Below, in pieces: positions 36,186 to 45,889 of a stretch of DNA of 64,000 bases (position 1 is its first letter; each line of letters begins with the position of its first letter). The notes under the pieces are model-generated. The model did no database searches. It was given only the letters and a program-made list of their open reading frames with translations, and was not told the DNA's origin. The DNA comes from Plasmodium brasilianum (Eukaryota; Apicomplexa; Aconoidasida; Haemosporida; Plasmodiidae): assembly GCF_023973825.1 (NCBI RefSeq), contig NC_090124.1:1357501-1421500 (forward strand), in the 5' to 3' direction. The position numbers and the translations under genes were made by a program.

Positions 36186-37102
36186 TATTATATGATACTG
36201 AAAAGTTGACTACACACAGAAATATATTATATATATATGCTATTACCTCAGAGCAAAATATTTTATACCCATATTGTATATAAAGTGGAATGAAACAAGG
36301 TTAAAAAAAAGAAATAAAATAATACAAAATGAAGGAAAAAAAAAAAAAAAAAATATATAATATATATGTATATATATATATATATATATAACAAAACAAA
36401 AAAAAAAAAAAATATATATAACAGAACACAATAAAGCAAAATATAATACAATAAAAATTAATATAACACAATAAAAATTAATATAACACAGTAATAATTA
36501 ATATAACACAATAAAAATTAATATAACATAGAACAAACTAGAAAGAATTAAATTGAACTGTAAACGATGTGGAAATAATATTGTCATGTTTGCGAATTGT
36601 GCAAAGTGAGTAGGTGTTTGTTTCGATTTATGGGATACTTGTGCAAAACTTTTTTGCATGAACAGGCAGTATATTTTAACTTAATTTTTTTTCTCCTTTT
36701 TAACTGTGCGCGCTTTTTATAAGGACAAAACTACGTTTTTTCGCTTAATTAATTCGCTTTATTTATTCTTCGCGTATTCGGCCGTGCATTTGTTTCATTA
36801 ATTTAATTAATTAGTTTGTGTATTTTATTTGGTAATTCATTTGCACAATTTATTTGGGTTGTTCATTTGCACAACTTATTTGGGTTGTTCATTTGCACAA
36901 TTTATTTGGGTAGTTCATTTGCTCAATTAATTTGGGTAGTTCATTTGCTCAATTAATTTGGGTAGTTCATTTGCTCAATTAATTTGGGTAGTTCATTTGC
37001 TCAATTAATTTGCTTTATCCATTTTTATCACCTATTTGTGGTATAATTTATTAGCTATTCCTCCTGTTTACCTGGTATTTGCTCGTTGTCCGACCATCCA
37101 AT
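35569..37102. other. Intergenic upstream of the J-like gene
   Basis: AT-rich, with TA dinucleotide runs near 36150-36176 and 36365-36390 and an ACACAATAAAAATTAATATA repeat at 36445-36525. A 26-bp minisatellite sits just upstream of the gene. No gene seen. Confidence 0.6.
36832..37012. repeat. 26-bp minisatellite (GGGTAGTTCATTTGCTCAAT..)n
   Basis: About seven units, all of the form TTGGGTNGTTCATTTGCNCAA(C/T)T(A/T)ATT. The first units carry TTG and CACAA, the last four TAG and CTCAA, showing recent local expansion. It ends about 90 bases before the predicted start of the J-like protein, so it is in the promoter or 5' UTR. Confidence 0.92.
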
Positions 37103-38185
37103 ATGACTCACACGAGTGGACAAAAGGAAAGAACTAACGGTGAGGCACGCGTAGGAGAGGAAAGCAACAAAAGCATTATTACGAACGAATTTCCAGCTGA
37201 TATAGACAGCAACGAAATTTTAAAACTTAACTCAATGAATAGTGAGAATAAAAAATATTTTTTGAATAATTATATAGCAAAAATAAAATATTTGAGTGAA
37301 AATTATGCTAAACCGAAATATTATGAAATACTTAATGTTAGTGTAAAATCAGACTATAAAAGTATTAGAAAAAGCTATTTATTATTATCGAAACTTTTAA
37401 GTGTTAATAAAAAGCTATCTAGCGAATATGAAGAATGCTATTATTTAATCCAAAAATCATATAAAATATTAACAGACGAATATGAAAGATTTTATTATGA
37501 TGTTTTGAATAATTATATGGATGAAAATGTAATAGAGGAAGAAAGGAAAATATTAGAGAAGGAAGCTGATATTATATATACAAATAAAATAAACGAATTA
37601 AAAAACATATATAACAAAAAGCTTAAAGATGAAAAGGAAAAAAATGGCTTAATAATAGAAAAAGCTTTATTTGGTAACTTGACATTAAAAGATGAATGTA
37701 TAAATAATTGTTTCAATATTGAACCAATTACAGAAGATCATATACAAGGGCCATTTTTAGATTTAACTATAATTTTACAGTCAAGAGTTGAAAATAGCTC
37801 TTTATTATTTAATGATGACTTTTCTTTTGCTTATTTTTGTGAAATTCCAAAACCATTAATTAAAATAAAAAGTGAAACAGAAAAAAAAAAGTATTCGCAC
37901 ATTTTACAAGATACAGAAATGTATTTATATATAAAATATAAATTTTTAAATATTTATCATGAATTAATTGTCGTAGATAGAGCAAATTATACATTACCTG
38001 AAAGTGCCCATAGAGTTTTTGGAAATCGTATATCCGGTCCTTTTTCACCTGTCAATGTAATAAAAATGAAACACGTGTCTAATTCTTTGATGGATAATAT
38101 TTTTCAATTCTTTTCAAAAAATAAATTTTACATTACTTTATTTACAACGGTCATACTTTGTGCTCAGTCCGTTAAGTCTATCTAG
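37103..38185 (+). CDS. J-domain-like protein without HPD, C-terminal membrane anchor
   Basis: The first ATG in the open frame is at 37103 (360 residues). The frame is open a further eight codons upstream, from a TTG at 37079. Residues about 70-140 follow the J-domain pattern: KPKYYEILNVSVKSDYKSIRKSYLLL (helices I-II), then YEECYYLIQKSYKILTDEYERFYYDVL (helices III-IV). The HPD tripeptide that contacts Hsp70 is replaced (sequence SKLLSVNKK), so it is J-like (type IV) rather than an active Hsp70 stimulator. A Glu/Lys coiled coil follows (about 145-190). The last 20 residues (FYITLFTTVILCAQSVKSI) look like a tail anchor. It may be a membrane-tethered scaffold; the organelle is unknown. Confidence 0.75.
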   Translation: MTHTSGQKERTNGEARVGEESNKSIITNEFPADIDSNEILKLNSMNSENKKYFLNNYIAKIKYLSENYAKPKYYEILNVSVKSDYKSIRKSYLLLSKLLSVNKKLSSEYEECYYLIQKSYKILTDEYERFYYDVLNNYMDENVIEEERKILEKEADIIYTNKINELKNIYNKKLKDEKEKNGLIIEKALFGNLTLKDECINNCFNIEPITEDHIQGPFLDLTIILQSRVENSSLLFNDDFSFAYFCEIPKPLIKIKSETEKKKYSHILQDTEMYLYIKYKFLNIYHELIVVDRANYTLPESAHRVFGNRISGPFSPVNVIKMKHVSNSLMDNIFQFFSKNKFYITLFTTVILCAQSVKSI

Positions 38186-38799
38186 TGAATGTACGACATC
38201 TAAGAAAAGAAGAAGCACATTATGAAAATACCAGGACAGGGTACAGTGCACGAGCAGAAAGATCAATACAAATTAAAATAAGATAAATTAAGATAAGTTA
38301 AAACGAGATATGTTAAAATGAGATAAGATAAAATGAGATAAGATAAAATGAGATAAGATAAAATGAGATAAGATAAAATGAGATAAGATAAAATGAGATA
38401 AGATAAAATGAGATAAGATAAAATGAGATAAGATAAAATGAGATAAGATAAAATGGGATAAGTTAAAGTACGTTGAAATATAATAAGCCGAAATACAATA
38501 GAGTGAGCTTTTTCTTTGCAAAAAGGTTTTATTTTTAACCACCCAATGACAGTTTTTGCATATGTGCATGTATCACTCCGCCCATCCATACGTATGTATG
38601 TACGCATGTACATGTTTATAATTTATTATTCTTTCCGTACCGTTTATTGTACACCAATTTGCAGCACCATGTGCAGCGCTCTATTATGATATCCTATATC
38701 TTCCCCATTTTGTATTTTTTGAACAACAACTATTTATCTACTTAATCCTGCTTGTATAAGCATTATAAATATGCGTAGTCATATTTGCATACTCCCTTC
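38186..38799. other. Convergent intergenic region with a 15-bp minisatellite
   Basis: 3' flanks of the J-like gene (+) and the MYCBP-like gene (-). Apart from the satellite, no feature seen. Confidence 0.6.
38290..38460. repeat. 15-bp minisatellite (ATAAGATAAAATGAG)n
   Basis: About 11 units, nearly perfect in the centre (38325-38450) and decayed at both ends, as expected for slippage or unequal exchange. It is open in several frames (Leu-Ser-Tyr repeats) but not a gene. Confidence 0.93.
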
Positions 38800-39696
38800 T
38801 TATGTCGGGTGAAACGCATCGTCGGTGAACTTATCAAAAGATAGATAATATTTTACAAAATCTTCTAACCCTTTTAACAGTTTATTCCAAAGAAGAGAAT
38901 ATTCTTGTGTGCTTGTTTTCTGCATTAATAAATCATGTAATTCGGTTCTAGTTGAATGATTTAGAAAATTTAAAAAAAGACAAAATGTGTCTTTTGTAAA
39001 AAAGAATGATGATATATCTGTGTTTGCATTTTCGTCATTTTCGTCATTTTTGTCATTTTTTTTAATTTTACTGAAAATTTCACAAGCACTAAATTTTTCG
39101 AATTCGTTTTTGAAAAAGAAATTTGCTATATCGTTACAACAATATTTTTTTTTAACATCCATAATTTCTACGTGTACTTCACTTATTTTATTAGCTAATT
39201 CTTCATTTCGTTTTTTGTAAAATAAATTTTCTTTTATTAAATCTTTTTTATTTACATCATTGTTGTCGCTTTTATTTAATTGAAAATAGTTAATAATATA
39301 TTCGTATGGGTTTTCAATTTTCTCCTTATTATTTATTAGTTCTATGAATATATGCACAAAGGTAAAAAACACATTGCTTTCAGATAGGTATTTTCTGAAT
39401 TCATAAATATTTTGTTTCTCTTTATCTTTTAATATTGATTTCAAGAATTTTCTCCTAACACCAAGTTCAATATCTGAATGGGACATTTCTTTGCCTTTTT
39501 CTTTATCGTAACGTTCTGGGGAAAAATGTGTTTCGTTCTCTTTTTCGTCTGATTCTAAATCTTTATCGTACAACAAATGACTTGTTTTTACACTCGTATC
39601 TGAACCAATTGTATCATCTGAGTTATCTGTGCTATTGCTCGTACTGGGAAGGTTTAAAAAATTTTCAAAAAAATCATCAATTTTTGCTTTACTCAT
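38800..39696 (-). CDS. MYCBP (AMY-1)-domain protein
   Basis: A single exon of 298 residues with an ATG start. Residues about 98-185 align by eye with the c-Myc-binding protein/AMY-1 family: FRKYLSESNVFFTFVHIFIEL (human FRKYLE.SGVLD.LTK.LVAL), then ENPYEYIINYFQLN (human ..NALDFIK.YL) and a closing coiled coil with EELANKISEVHVEIMDVKK (human LELAEMKEKYE). In other eukaryotes this domain docks to ciliary and kinase-anchoring partners as well as Myc; Plasmodium has no Myc, so a flagellar or PKA-linked role is a guess. An acidic Ser-rich N-terminal 90 residues and a C-terminal 100-residue helical region are extra. Confidence 0.7.
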   Translation of the reverse strand: MSKAKIDDFFENFLNLPSTSNSTDNSDDTIGSDTSVKTSHLLYDKDLESDEKENETHFSPERYDKEKGKEMSHSDIELGVRRKFLKSILKDKEKQNIYEFRKYLSESNVFFTFVHIFIELINNKEKIENPYEYIINYFQLNKSDNNDVNKKDLIKENLFYKKRNEELANKISEVHVEIMDVKKKYCCNDIANFFFKNEFEKFSACEIFSKIKKNDKNDENDENANTDISSFFFTKDTFCLFLNFLNHSTRTELHDLLMQKTSTQEYSLLWNKLLKGLEDFVKYYLSFDKFTDDAFHPT

Positions 39697-40781
39697 TTTT
39701 CACTTTTCACGAACTTGAACGTTTATGCAGCTATGAAGCAATATAGCTTCCCTTGCGTCCAGTATCAAGTGGTCACACGCGCCTACATACACATATATAT
39801 ATATGTGAATATACACGCGGCACTGATAATTATTTACTAAAAGTTCCGTAGTTTGTCGAGTAATGTAGTAACCAATGAAGACTACCTCAATTTTGTAATA
39901 TCTGCATATAGATGTAACGTTGGTGAGCTCTTCAAATTGCATATATATATATATATATACGCTAACGTTTTTTTTGTTTTACAATTTTGTAAACGAAAAG
40001 GTTAAAATAACGTTGCGCATGGTTCACATGCTTTTTATATTAATTTTTACAAAGACAGATACATGTGGTGCAAAAAGAGTAAGATAAATATGGAAATATA
40101 TAAATATATGTATATACATGCAAGCATACTTAAGCAGTTTTTTTTTTTTTTTTTTCTTACACATATTTCTAAAATACCAAAATGGCTAGCTGGTCAGGTA
40201 AATTTTTGCTTTGCACAGTAGATTATAAAATTTGTATTTCTATGAAAAAAAGAGGTTTTCTTGTTAACTAAAACTTTTGACCCCACTCTTTCCATTTATT
40301 CAAGTATGTTAAAAATACAAGTTTGCTAAATAAAAATGCAAAAAAGGAAAAATTCAAAACTGTAATATGGTAAAATTAAAGAAAACAAAATGAATACTAG
40401 AAAATGTGGATAATTTAAAAAAAAAAAAAAAAAACGTTAATTACCAAAAATTTTAGACATTGGAGAAATTTTTAAAAAAGCACACAATATGGGTTAATTA
40501 ATCAAAATGGGTAAAAGTGCGGCATAACTATATCCATGTGAACGCGTATATGTGTATGTAAATGTTTTCGTGTGTGGATGCATATTCCCACGTATATCTA
40601 TATATATATATGTACATATTTTCATAATGAACGGAATTAGACAGAGTTTAAAAAAAAAAAAATTGTTCAAATAATAGTGAAGTTATGCATTTTTTTGCAT
40701 CCACATTATTTACAAATTATACCAAATTCGGTAAACTACACCTTGCTCATTTTACAAAATTGCTAAGTACTTATGTTTTAG
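39697..40781. other. Intergenic between two minus-strand genes
   Basis: 5' flank of the MYCBP-like gene and 3' flank of the CstF-50 gene. Homopolymers only, no gene seen. Confidence 0.6.
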
Positions 40782-42656
40782 CTAATAATCGTGCACGTAT
40801 TTCTGCTCAATTTTAATGGTCTTGCACACACAATCATACCCAGCTGTGTGCACATTCAACCCATCTTTTGCATTAACAATATCAGATATCTGATCTATGT
40901 GTATATCTTGTATGTTATGCTCTATATTTCCAAAATAGGAATTGTAAATATAAAATTTCGATGTAAAATGATCATTTGTTTGAATAATATTAGCTAAGAG
41001 CAATTCATCATTCATAAAGATACTTTTATTTGAAGAACATGATAACCCATGTCCAAAGGTAAAAAGGGATTTAAAATTTCTTATATCCCAAATTTTTGTT
41101 TGTCCATCAAGTCCTGATGTTATGATATAACAATTTGACTTGTTAAATTTGACTGATTGAATAGAGTACCCATTATGTGCATTTAACTGTGTATGTATTA
41201 AATGAGAATTATGACCATCCCAAATTTTTATATTCCCATCAACGGAAACGGAAGCATATATATTTCCATCGGATGTTGCACTAATATCATTAATGGATGA
41301 AGTATGATATGTGTTTTGATCAGATGACGTAAAACATGTTAAAGTTTCAAGGTCATATAATTTTAATATATTTTCATTTTTATTACTTGCATAAAGGAAA
41401 TCACCACACGGATGTACACACATGGATATAAAAGGATTTTTATCTTGAATTATAATATTTCTGAACAGGTCATCATGTAATTTTTCACGTATATTTTTAT
41501 TATATTTATTATATTGTTGCTTTTTCTTTTTTAAAATTTTATTTACATCCATAATCTGAATTGTACAATCATCGCTTGCTGAAAATAAAATATTTTTCAT
41601 AGGATGAAATTTAAGGCAATTAATTTTTCCTGTATGTTTATTATCAATAGTAAAAATTTTTTTTTTTTTTATATCATTTATTTTAGCTATTTTTATAATA
41701 TTATCTGAACCACCTGAACACAAAATATTATTTGTAAAATTTGTTGCACAACAAATACATTTATTTTTATGAATTAATTCAATACGATCCGTAACTTCAT
41801 AAGAATATACTTTTCTCACTTTTCCGTTTTTTACATCGTAATTTAGAATGCAACAATTGTTGTTGGATATGTTTAATTTTTTATTTAAGATTTCGTATGA
41901 CGTCAATTTTTTTCTATATTCCTCTTCATTGTTTATTTCAGGTTTTTTAAATATATTCTTTGTAAATAAATTGAATAGATAATTTTCTTCAGCAGTCTTA
42001 TTTTCTTCTAAATTTAACTCCCTTTTTAAAATATCGAACGATTCAGTTAAATTGTCATCTTTAAGTTGTTTCAAAACAATTTCATAAAATGCAATTTTAT
42101 CAATGTTCCAAATGGGTCTTTCCATCTTTACAGTGCTAAACGATTTGTTGTACTCCTCTTTTTTTTCTTTAGCCTCTTCTTCATCTGACACAACAGTTAC
42201 GTCATTATAATTACTTGTTACACAGTCGCTGATTGGTGCAATGTCATTATCATCTATTAATTCATTTTTATATATGTTTTCACTATGATATAGGCTTTCC
42301 CCATGATATAGGCTTTTACCTTGATACAGGCTTTCACGATGATATACGTTTTCGCTATGACCTACGTTTTCATTATCATCTACGTTTTCATTATCATCTA
42401 CGTTTTCATTATCATCTACGTTTTCATCATAACCTAAATTTTCACTATGACGTACGTTTTCATTATCATCTATGTTTTCATTTTCATCTACGTTTTCATT
42501 TTCATCTACGTTTTCATTTTCATCTACGTTTTCATTTTCATCTACGTTTTCATTATGCGCGATATTTTCATCGTTCGATATACTACTACCATTATTGACA
42601 TTTTCATTACTTACAACATTTGGCAAAAAAGAAGTATTGTCGTTAAATTCCTTCAT
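40782..42656 (-). CDS. CSTF1: Cleavage stimulation factor subunit 1 (CstF-50), WD40
   Basis: A single exon of 624 residues with an ATG start. Residues about 180-240 match the CstF-50 homodimerisation helix (KIAFYEIVLKQLKDDNLTES; human QQLYKLIISQLLYDGY). From about residue 285 a WD40 propeller follows: HTGKINCLKFHPMKNILFSA, SDDCTIQIMDVNK, YHTSSINDISATSDGNIYAS, VSVDGNIKIWDGHNSHLIHT and TSGLDGQTKIWDIRNF. Two of these (the 'cIKlWDG' and 'aKlWei' blades) have the same order as human CstF-50. It should act in nuclear pre-mRNA 3'-end cleavage. A parasite-specific N-terminal 170 residues contain NENVDE hexapeptide repeats (about residues 33-100), encoded by an 18-bp satellite at 42340-42560. Confidence 0.88.
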   Translation of the reverse strand: MKEFNDNTSFLPNVVSNENVNNGSSISNDENIAHNENVDENENVDENENVDENENVDENENIDDNENVRHSENLGYDENVDDNENVDDNENVDDNENVGHSENVYHRESLYQGKSLYHGESLYHSENIYKNELIDDNDIAPISDCVTSNYNDVTVVSDEEEAKEKKEEYNKSFSTVKMERPIWNIDKIAFYEIVLKQLKDDNLTESFDILKRELNLEENKTAEENYLFNLFTKNIFKKPEINNEEEYRKKLTSYEILNKKLNISNNNCCILNYDVKNGKVRKVYSYEVTDRIELIHKNKCICCATNFTNNILCSGGSDNIIKIAKINDIKKKKIFTIDNKHTGKINCLKFHPMKNILFSASDDCTIQIMDVNKILKKKKQQYNKYNKNIREKLHDDLFRNIIIQDKNPFISMCVHPCGDFLYASNKNENILKLYDLETLTCFTSSDQNTYHTSSINDISATSDGNIYASVSVDGNIKIWDGHNSHLIHTQLNAHNGYSIQSVKFNKSNCYIITSGLDGQTKIWDIRNFKSLFTFGHGLSCSSNKSIFMNDELLLANIIQTNDHFTSKFYIYNSYFGNIEHNIQDIHIDQISDIVNAKDGLNVHTAGYDCVCKTIKIEQKYVHDY

Positions 42657-44064
42657 TAAAAATTTATTTTAAATTCGCTTTGTAGCTAATACATTAAAAA
42701 AACTATCGTGTGGTGGTGGTTTCCACTATTCCTTATTCTTTCTCTATCTTTCCTTATAGCTATATTTCGTATTAAAATTCAGATATATATAGGCATACCA
42801 TCTTTGTATTATTCATAAAAATTAAAAAGAAATTATATATTTACAAGGTTTAAACATGAACTGAAGGAATTCCATTCCTCGACAGTGATAAAGAAAAATT
42901 ATTACTTGTTCGAAAAAAAAAAATAAAGAAATTCCAAATTGCACAATCAAAAAGATCCTGCTTAACCTAAGCCATATATATATATATATGTACATGCACA
43001 TATATATTATTTTTTATATATATAAAATCAGGTTATTTTTTTTATTTGCCATTTTATTTTGTTCACATATTTTGAACTTGTGGAAATAAATATAACGAGG
43101 AATGTATGTACTATTTCTATATTTTCAGATTTCTTATTCTCTTTTTTCCCTCTTTTTTTTCAATAAAAAAAAAAAAAAAATTAAAAAAAAAATAATTTAT
43201 TGCATTATTTTTGTGCATGTGATTTACACGTAAGGAATATTAACCATGACAGAAAGTTTTGCGTTTACATTTAAAATATATCAATTTGTTTTCAGATATT
43301 AAACGAAGGAGCATTATTTTATATATGCATATAAACGTACATACATACATATGAACAAATAGCCATGTACATAAATATGCATATACGCTAAAAACACCTG
43401 TTAAGAGCGTGTGTTTCTAGCATTAAAAAACAGCTTCCCCTTTAGAATCGAGCGAATACTGATAAATATGGGTTTATATTATGGCGCATGAACCATAAGA
43501 AAATAGTTTTATTTACATATTTGTGTGTAAATTTTTGTATTTTTTTCTTTTAAAAAAAAGTTTTACATAAAATTTTCATCCATTGATTGTACCCAGTTAA
43601 TAATTATAGGTGTCAAAGGCAATTTGATTAATGAATATATATTTAGCAAATTTTACAACTATATAGAAAAAATATTTTTTTTTTTTTTCAGAAAAAGACA
43701 TTATTTAATTGAAACAAATTCACACCCTTATAATACACATTACAATTTTGTGTGTGCTATTTTGTTAAATTGAACAGTTGTAAACCTTTTTCATTTTTCA
43801 TATACAAAAAGAAATTTTTTTTTTTGTTTAAATATGCCAGAATGAAAAACAAAGCTTTCGTAAGATTTTTATATACAAGTTGAAATGATTATAAAGTAAT
43901 GGTACTACAAAAAGTACTCAGCATAAAAAATTTAAAATATGAGTCGTCATACATTTTATGGAATAAGCTCAATATAAAATGATTCCTCTTCTGTTTTATA
44001 TTAGCAAGAAAAAAAAAAAAAAAATATATAGGTATAGAACTTAATGTAACGAAAAAAAGCATAT

Positions 44065-44397
44065 ATGTGCTTATTCATGTTATGCGTTTATCCAGTAGGG
44101 GAAAACTACATGATTACTACGCATTTTGTAAGTGTGTTAAACGTTATTTATATTTGGAATAAAAACGAAGAAAATGACAAATATGCAATGAAAGAATTTT
44201 TCCTTTTTTCCTCTTTTACGTTTTTCCTTTTTTATTTTATTTTACTTTTTTTATCGTTAATCATTTTTATATATTTTTTAAGCGTTCACTATTACCATTT
44301 AATGGTAAAACTTTCCTGGAAATTTCCTAAAATAAAAGCCCATTTACCAGTTAATTATGAAAAAGATACATATGTGGACAGAGTAATTGTTCTATGA
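44065..44397 (+). CDS. Candidate small membrane protein (110 residues, hypothetical)
   Basis: The ORF runs from ATG to TGA. A mixed N-terminal part (YPVGENYMITTHF, then YIWNKNEENDKYAMKEF) is followed by 30-35 hydrophobic Phe/Leu/Ile residues and a charged tail (KLSWKFPKIKAHLPVNYEKD). The tail looks coding. The hydrophobic part could instead be a pyrimidine-tract intron end: a strong donor GTAAGT sits after THF and a TTTTTTAAG lies before the tail, but that splice would shift frame and stop after 36 residues. No family recognised. Confidence 0.3.
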   Translation: MCLFMLCVYPVGENYMITTHFVSVLNVIYIWNKNEENDKYAMKEFFLFSSFTFFLFYFILLFLSLIIFIYFLSVHYYHLMVKLSWKFPKIKAHLPVNYEKDTYVDRVIVL

Positions 44398-44646
44398 ATT
44401 TACTCTTACGCATTTTATAATTTTATTGAAACGGCAAACAAAATATGTAATAAGAAGTGAAAAAAAATAAGAAATGAGGAAATAATGCTGGTAATATGTA
44501 CGTAAACACCACTTGTTTAACTGTTAAATAAAATAAAGTGTACACTATAAAAGTGTACTATATGATGATTATTGCTTTTCCATTTGTTGTAAAAAATAAA
44601 ACAATTTTAATTTAATTTTAAATTCTTTAATGCAAAAAATTATAAA

Positions 44647-45030
44647 ATGCTTAGTATAAATTTTTTCTCCATTTTTTGGAAAAACCAAAAATTAATTTTT
44701 TTAATTCTTTATATTATATGGTACACATTCGTAATTTTTACCATAAATTTTATATTTTTCTGTCCAGTATGGTTGATTTTACAAGAAAGGAAAAAAAAAA
44801 AAAAAATGAGTACATACGACCAATGTATTCATTTGGTAATACAATTATGTTGTCGCATTTGCGATTTAGTCGACATAATTTTTAAATTGCTATTTTTTTC
44901 AACTTTTTTTTTTTTTTTTTTTTGTTCTTTGTTTTTTTGTCCAATATGTACATGTATATATTTAAATGCTTTACCGTGCTCCTTAGTTTATCATCCAAGT
45001 TTAAATTTTTCTCGTCAAAATTTAGAATAA
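44647..45030 (+). CDS. Candidate small membrane protein (127 residues, hypothetical)
   Basis: The ORF runs from ATG to TAA. It has a hydrophobic N-terminal half (LIFLILYIIWYTFVIFTIN), a Lys run from an A tract, then a segment with ordinary composition (MSTYDQCIHLVIQLCCRICD), and a Phe run from a T tract. Two homopolymers in 380 bases make the frame uncertain. Together with 44065-44397 it could be one multi-exon gene. No family recognised. Confidence 0.22.
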   Translation: MLSINFFSIFWKNQKLIFLILYIIWYTFVIFTINFIFFCPVWLILQERKKKKKMSTYDQCIHLVIQLCCRICDLVDIIFKLLFFSTFFFFFFCSLFFCPICTCIYLNALPCSLVYHPSLNFSRQNLE

Positions 45031-45602
45031 TATTTTGGAGAGTTTATTTTTAATTTTTTCTGAACTTTTCTATCTTTTCAGCACAAGAAATTACAATTTT
45101 TTAGTTTATTTCTTTTTTTAGTTTATTTCTTTTTTTAATTTATTTCTCTTTTTAGTTTTCTTTCAACTATTTGTATTTGCGAGTAGAAAAAAACAGAAAA
45201 AACAAAAAAAACAAAAAAATTAGTAATATGGAAGGAAAAAAATGAGCTGGGAAAAAAATTAATTTTACAGTGCATTATTTGAAAATCGCGTATACACAAT
45301 TTTTTTTATTTTTTTTTTTTTATTTTTTTTTTATGGTGTTCTTAGTGATTTTGTTTTCTCTTTCGTTTTTGTATTCATTATCCATTTAATTTTCATTTTC
45401 ACTTTCTTCTTTTTTCATTTCCTTTTTGTTTTCCCGTTCGACTTCTTTTTCTTGGTCGATTTTTGTTTTTCCTGAATTGGTCATATTTTTACGTTTGTAT
45501 TTTTAAATTTTTGTAATTCCCCTTGACTCTCTGTTAATGTTATTTTGTACTTCAGCACTTCTTTTAATTTTATATAAAATAAGAAGTGCGAATTAGTATA
45601 AC

Positions 45603-45633
<31 letters not shown>

Positions 45634-45652
45634 CATGTATATGTATATGTAC

Positions 45653-45684
<32 letters not shown>

Positions 45685-45703
45685 ATATATGTATATGTAT
45701 ATA

Positions 45704-45756
<53 letters not shown>

Positions 45757-45771
45757 ATATTTATATATGTA
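45603..45771. repeat. (GTATAT)n microsatellite
   Basis: A hexanucleotide array with occasional GTACAT and ATATAT variants, ending about 120 bases before the MSP10 start. A smaller (TATATG)n array at 21452-21532 has the same position relative to PDX1. Confidence 0.92.
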
Positions 45772-45889
45772 CATATTTTTACATGCGTAAACCCCCACGA
45801 CACACATTTGCACGTGCACGTTTATCCATAATTTTTATTTTTTTCTGACCTTTTGACATTAACTTTTGCATGAACGAAAAAGGTAAAAG

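Larger units (their letters stand above)
42657..45889. other. Long divergent intergenic region, CstF-50 (-) to MSP10 (+)
   Basis: 3.2 kb, AT-rich. It holds two ORFs with membrane-like segments (44065-44397 and 44647-45030, listed separately), a 32-residue Lys/Glu-rich minus-strand ORF (45386-45484) and a TATATG satellite just upstream of MSP10. Confidence 0.5.

Noticed and set aside
37079..37102. J-like protein start at 37079
   Set aside because: The codon is TTG; the first ATG in frame is 37103 and no upstream exon with a convincing donor was found.
45481..45831. ORFs over the GTATAT array on both strands
   Set aside because: Simple-sequence translation; only the small Lys/Glu-rich frame beyond it was kept as a low-confidence observation.
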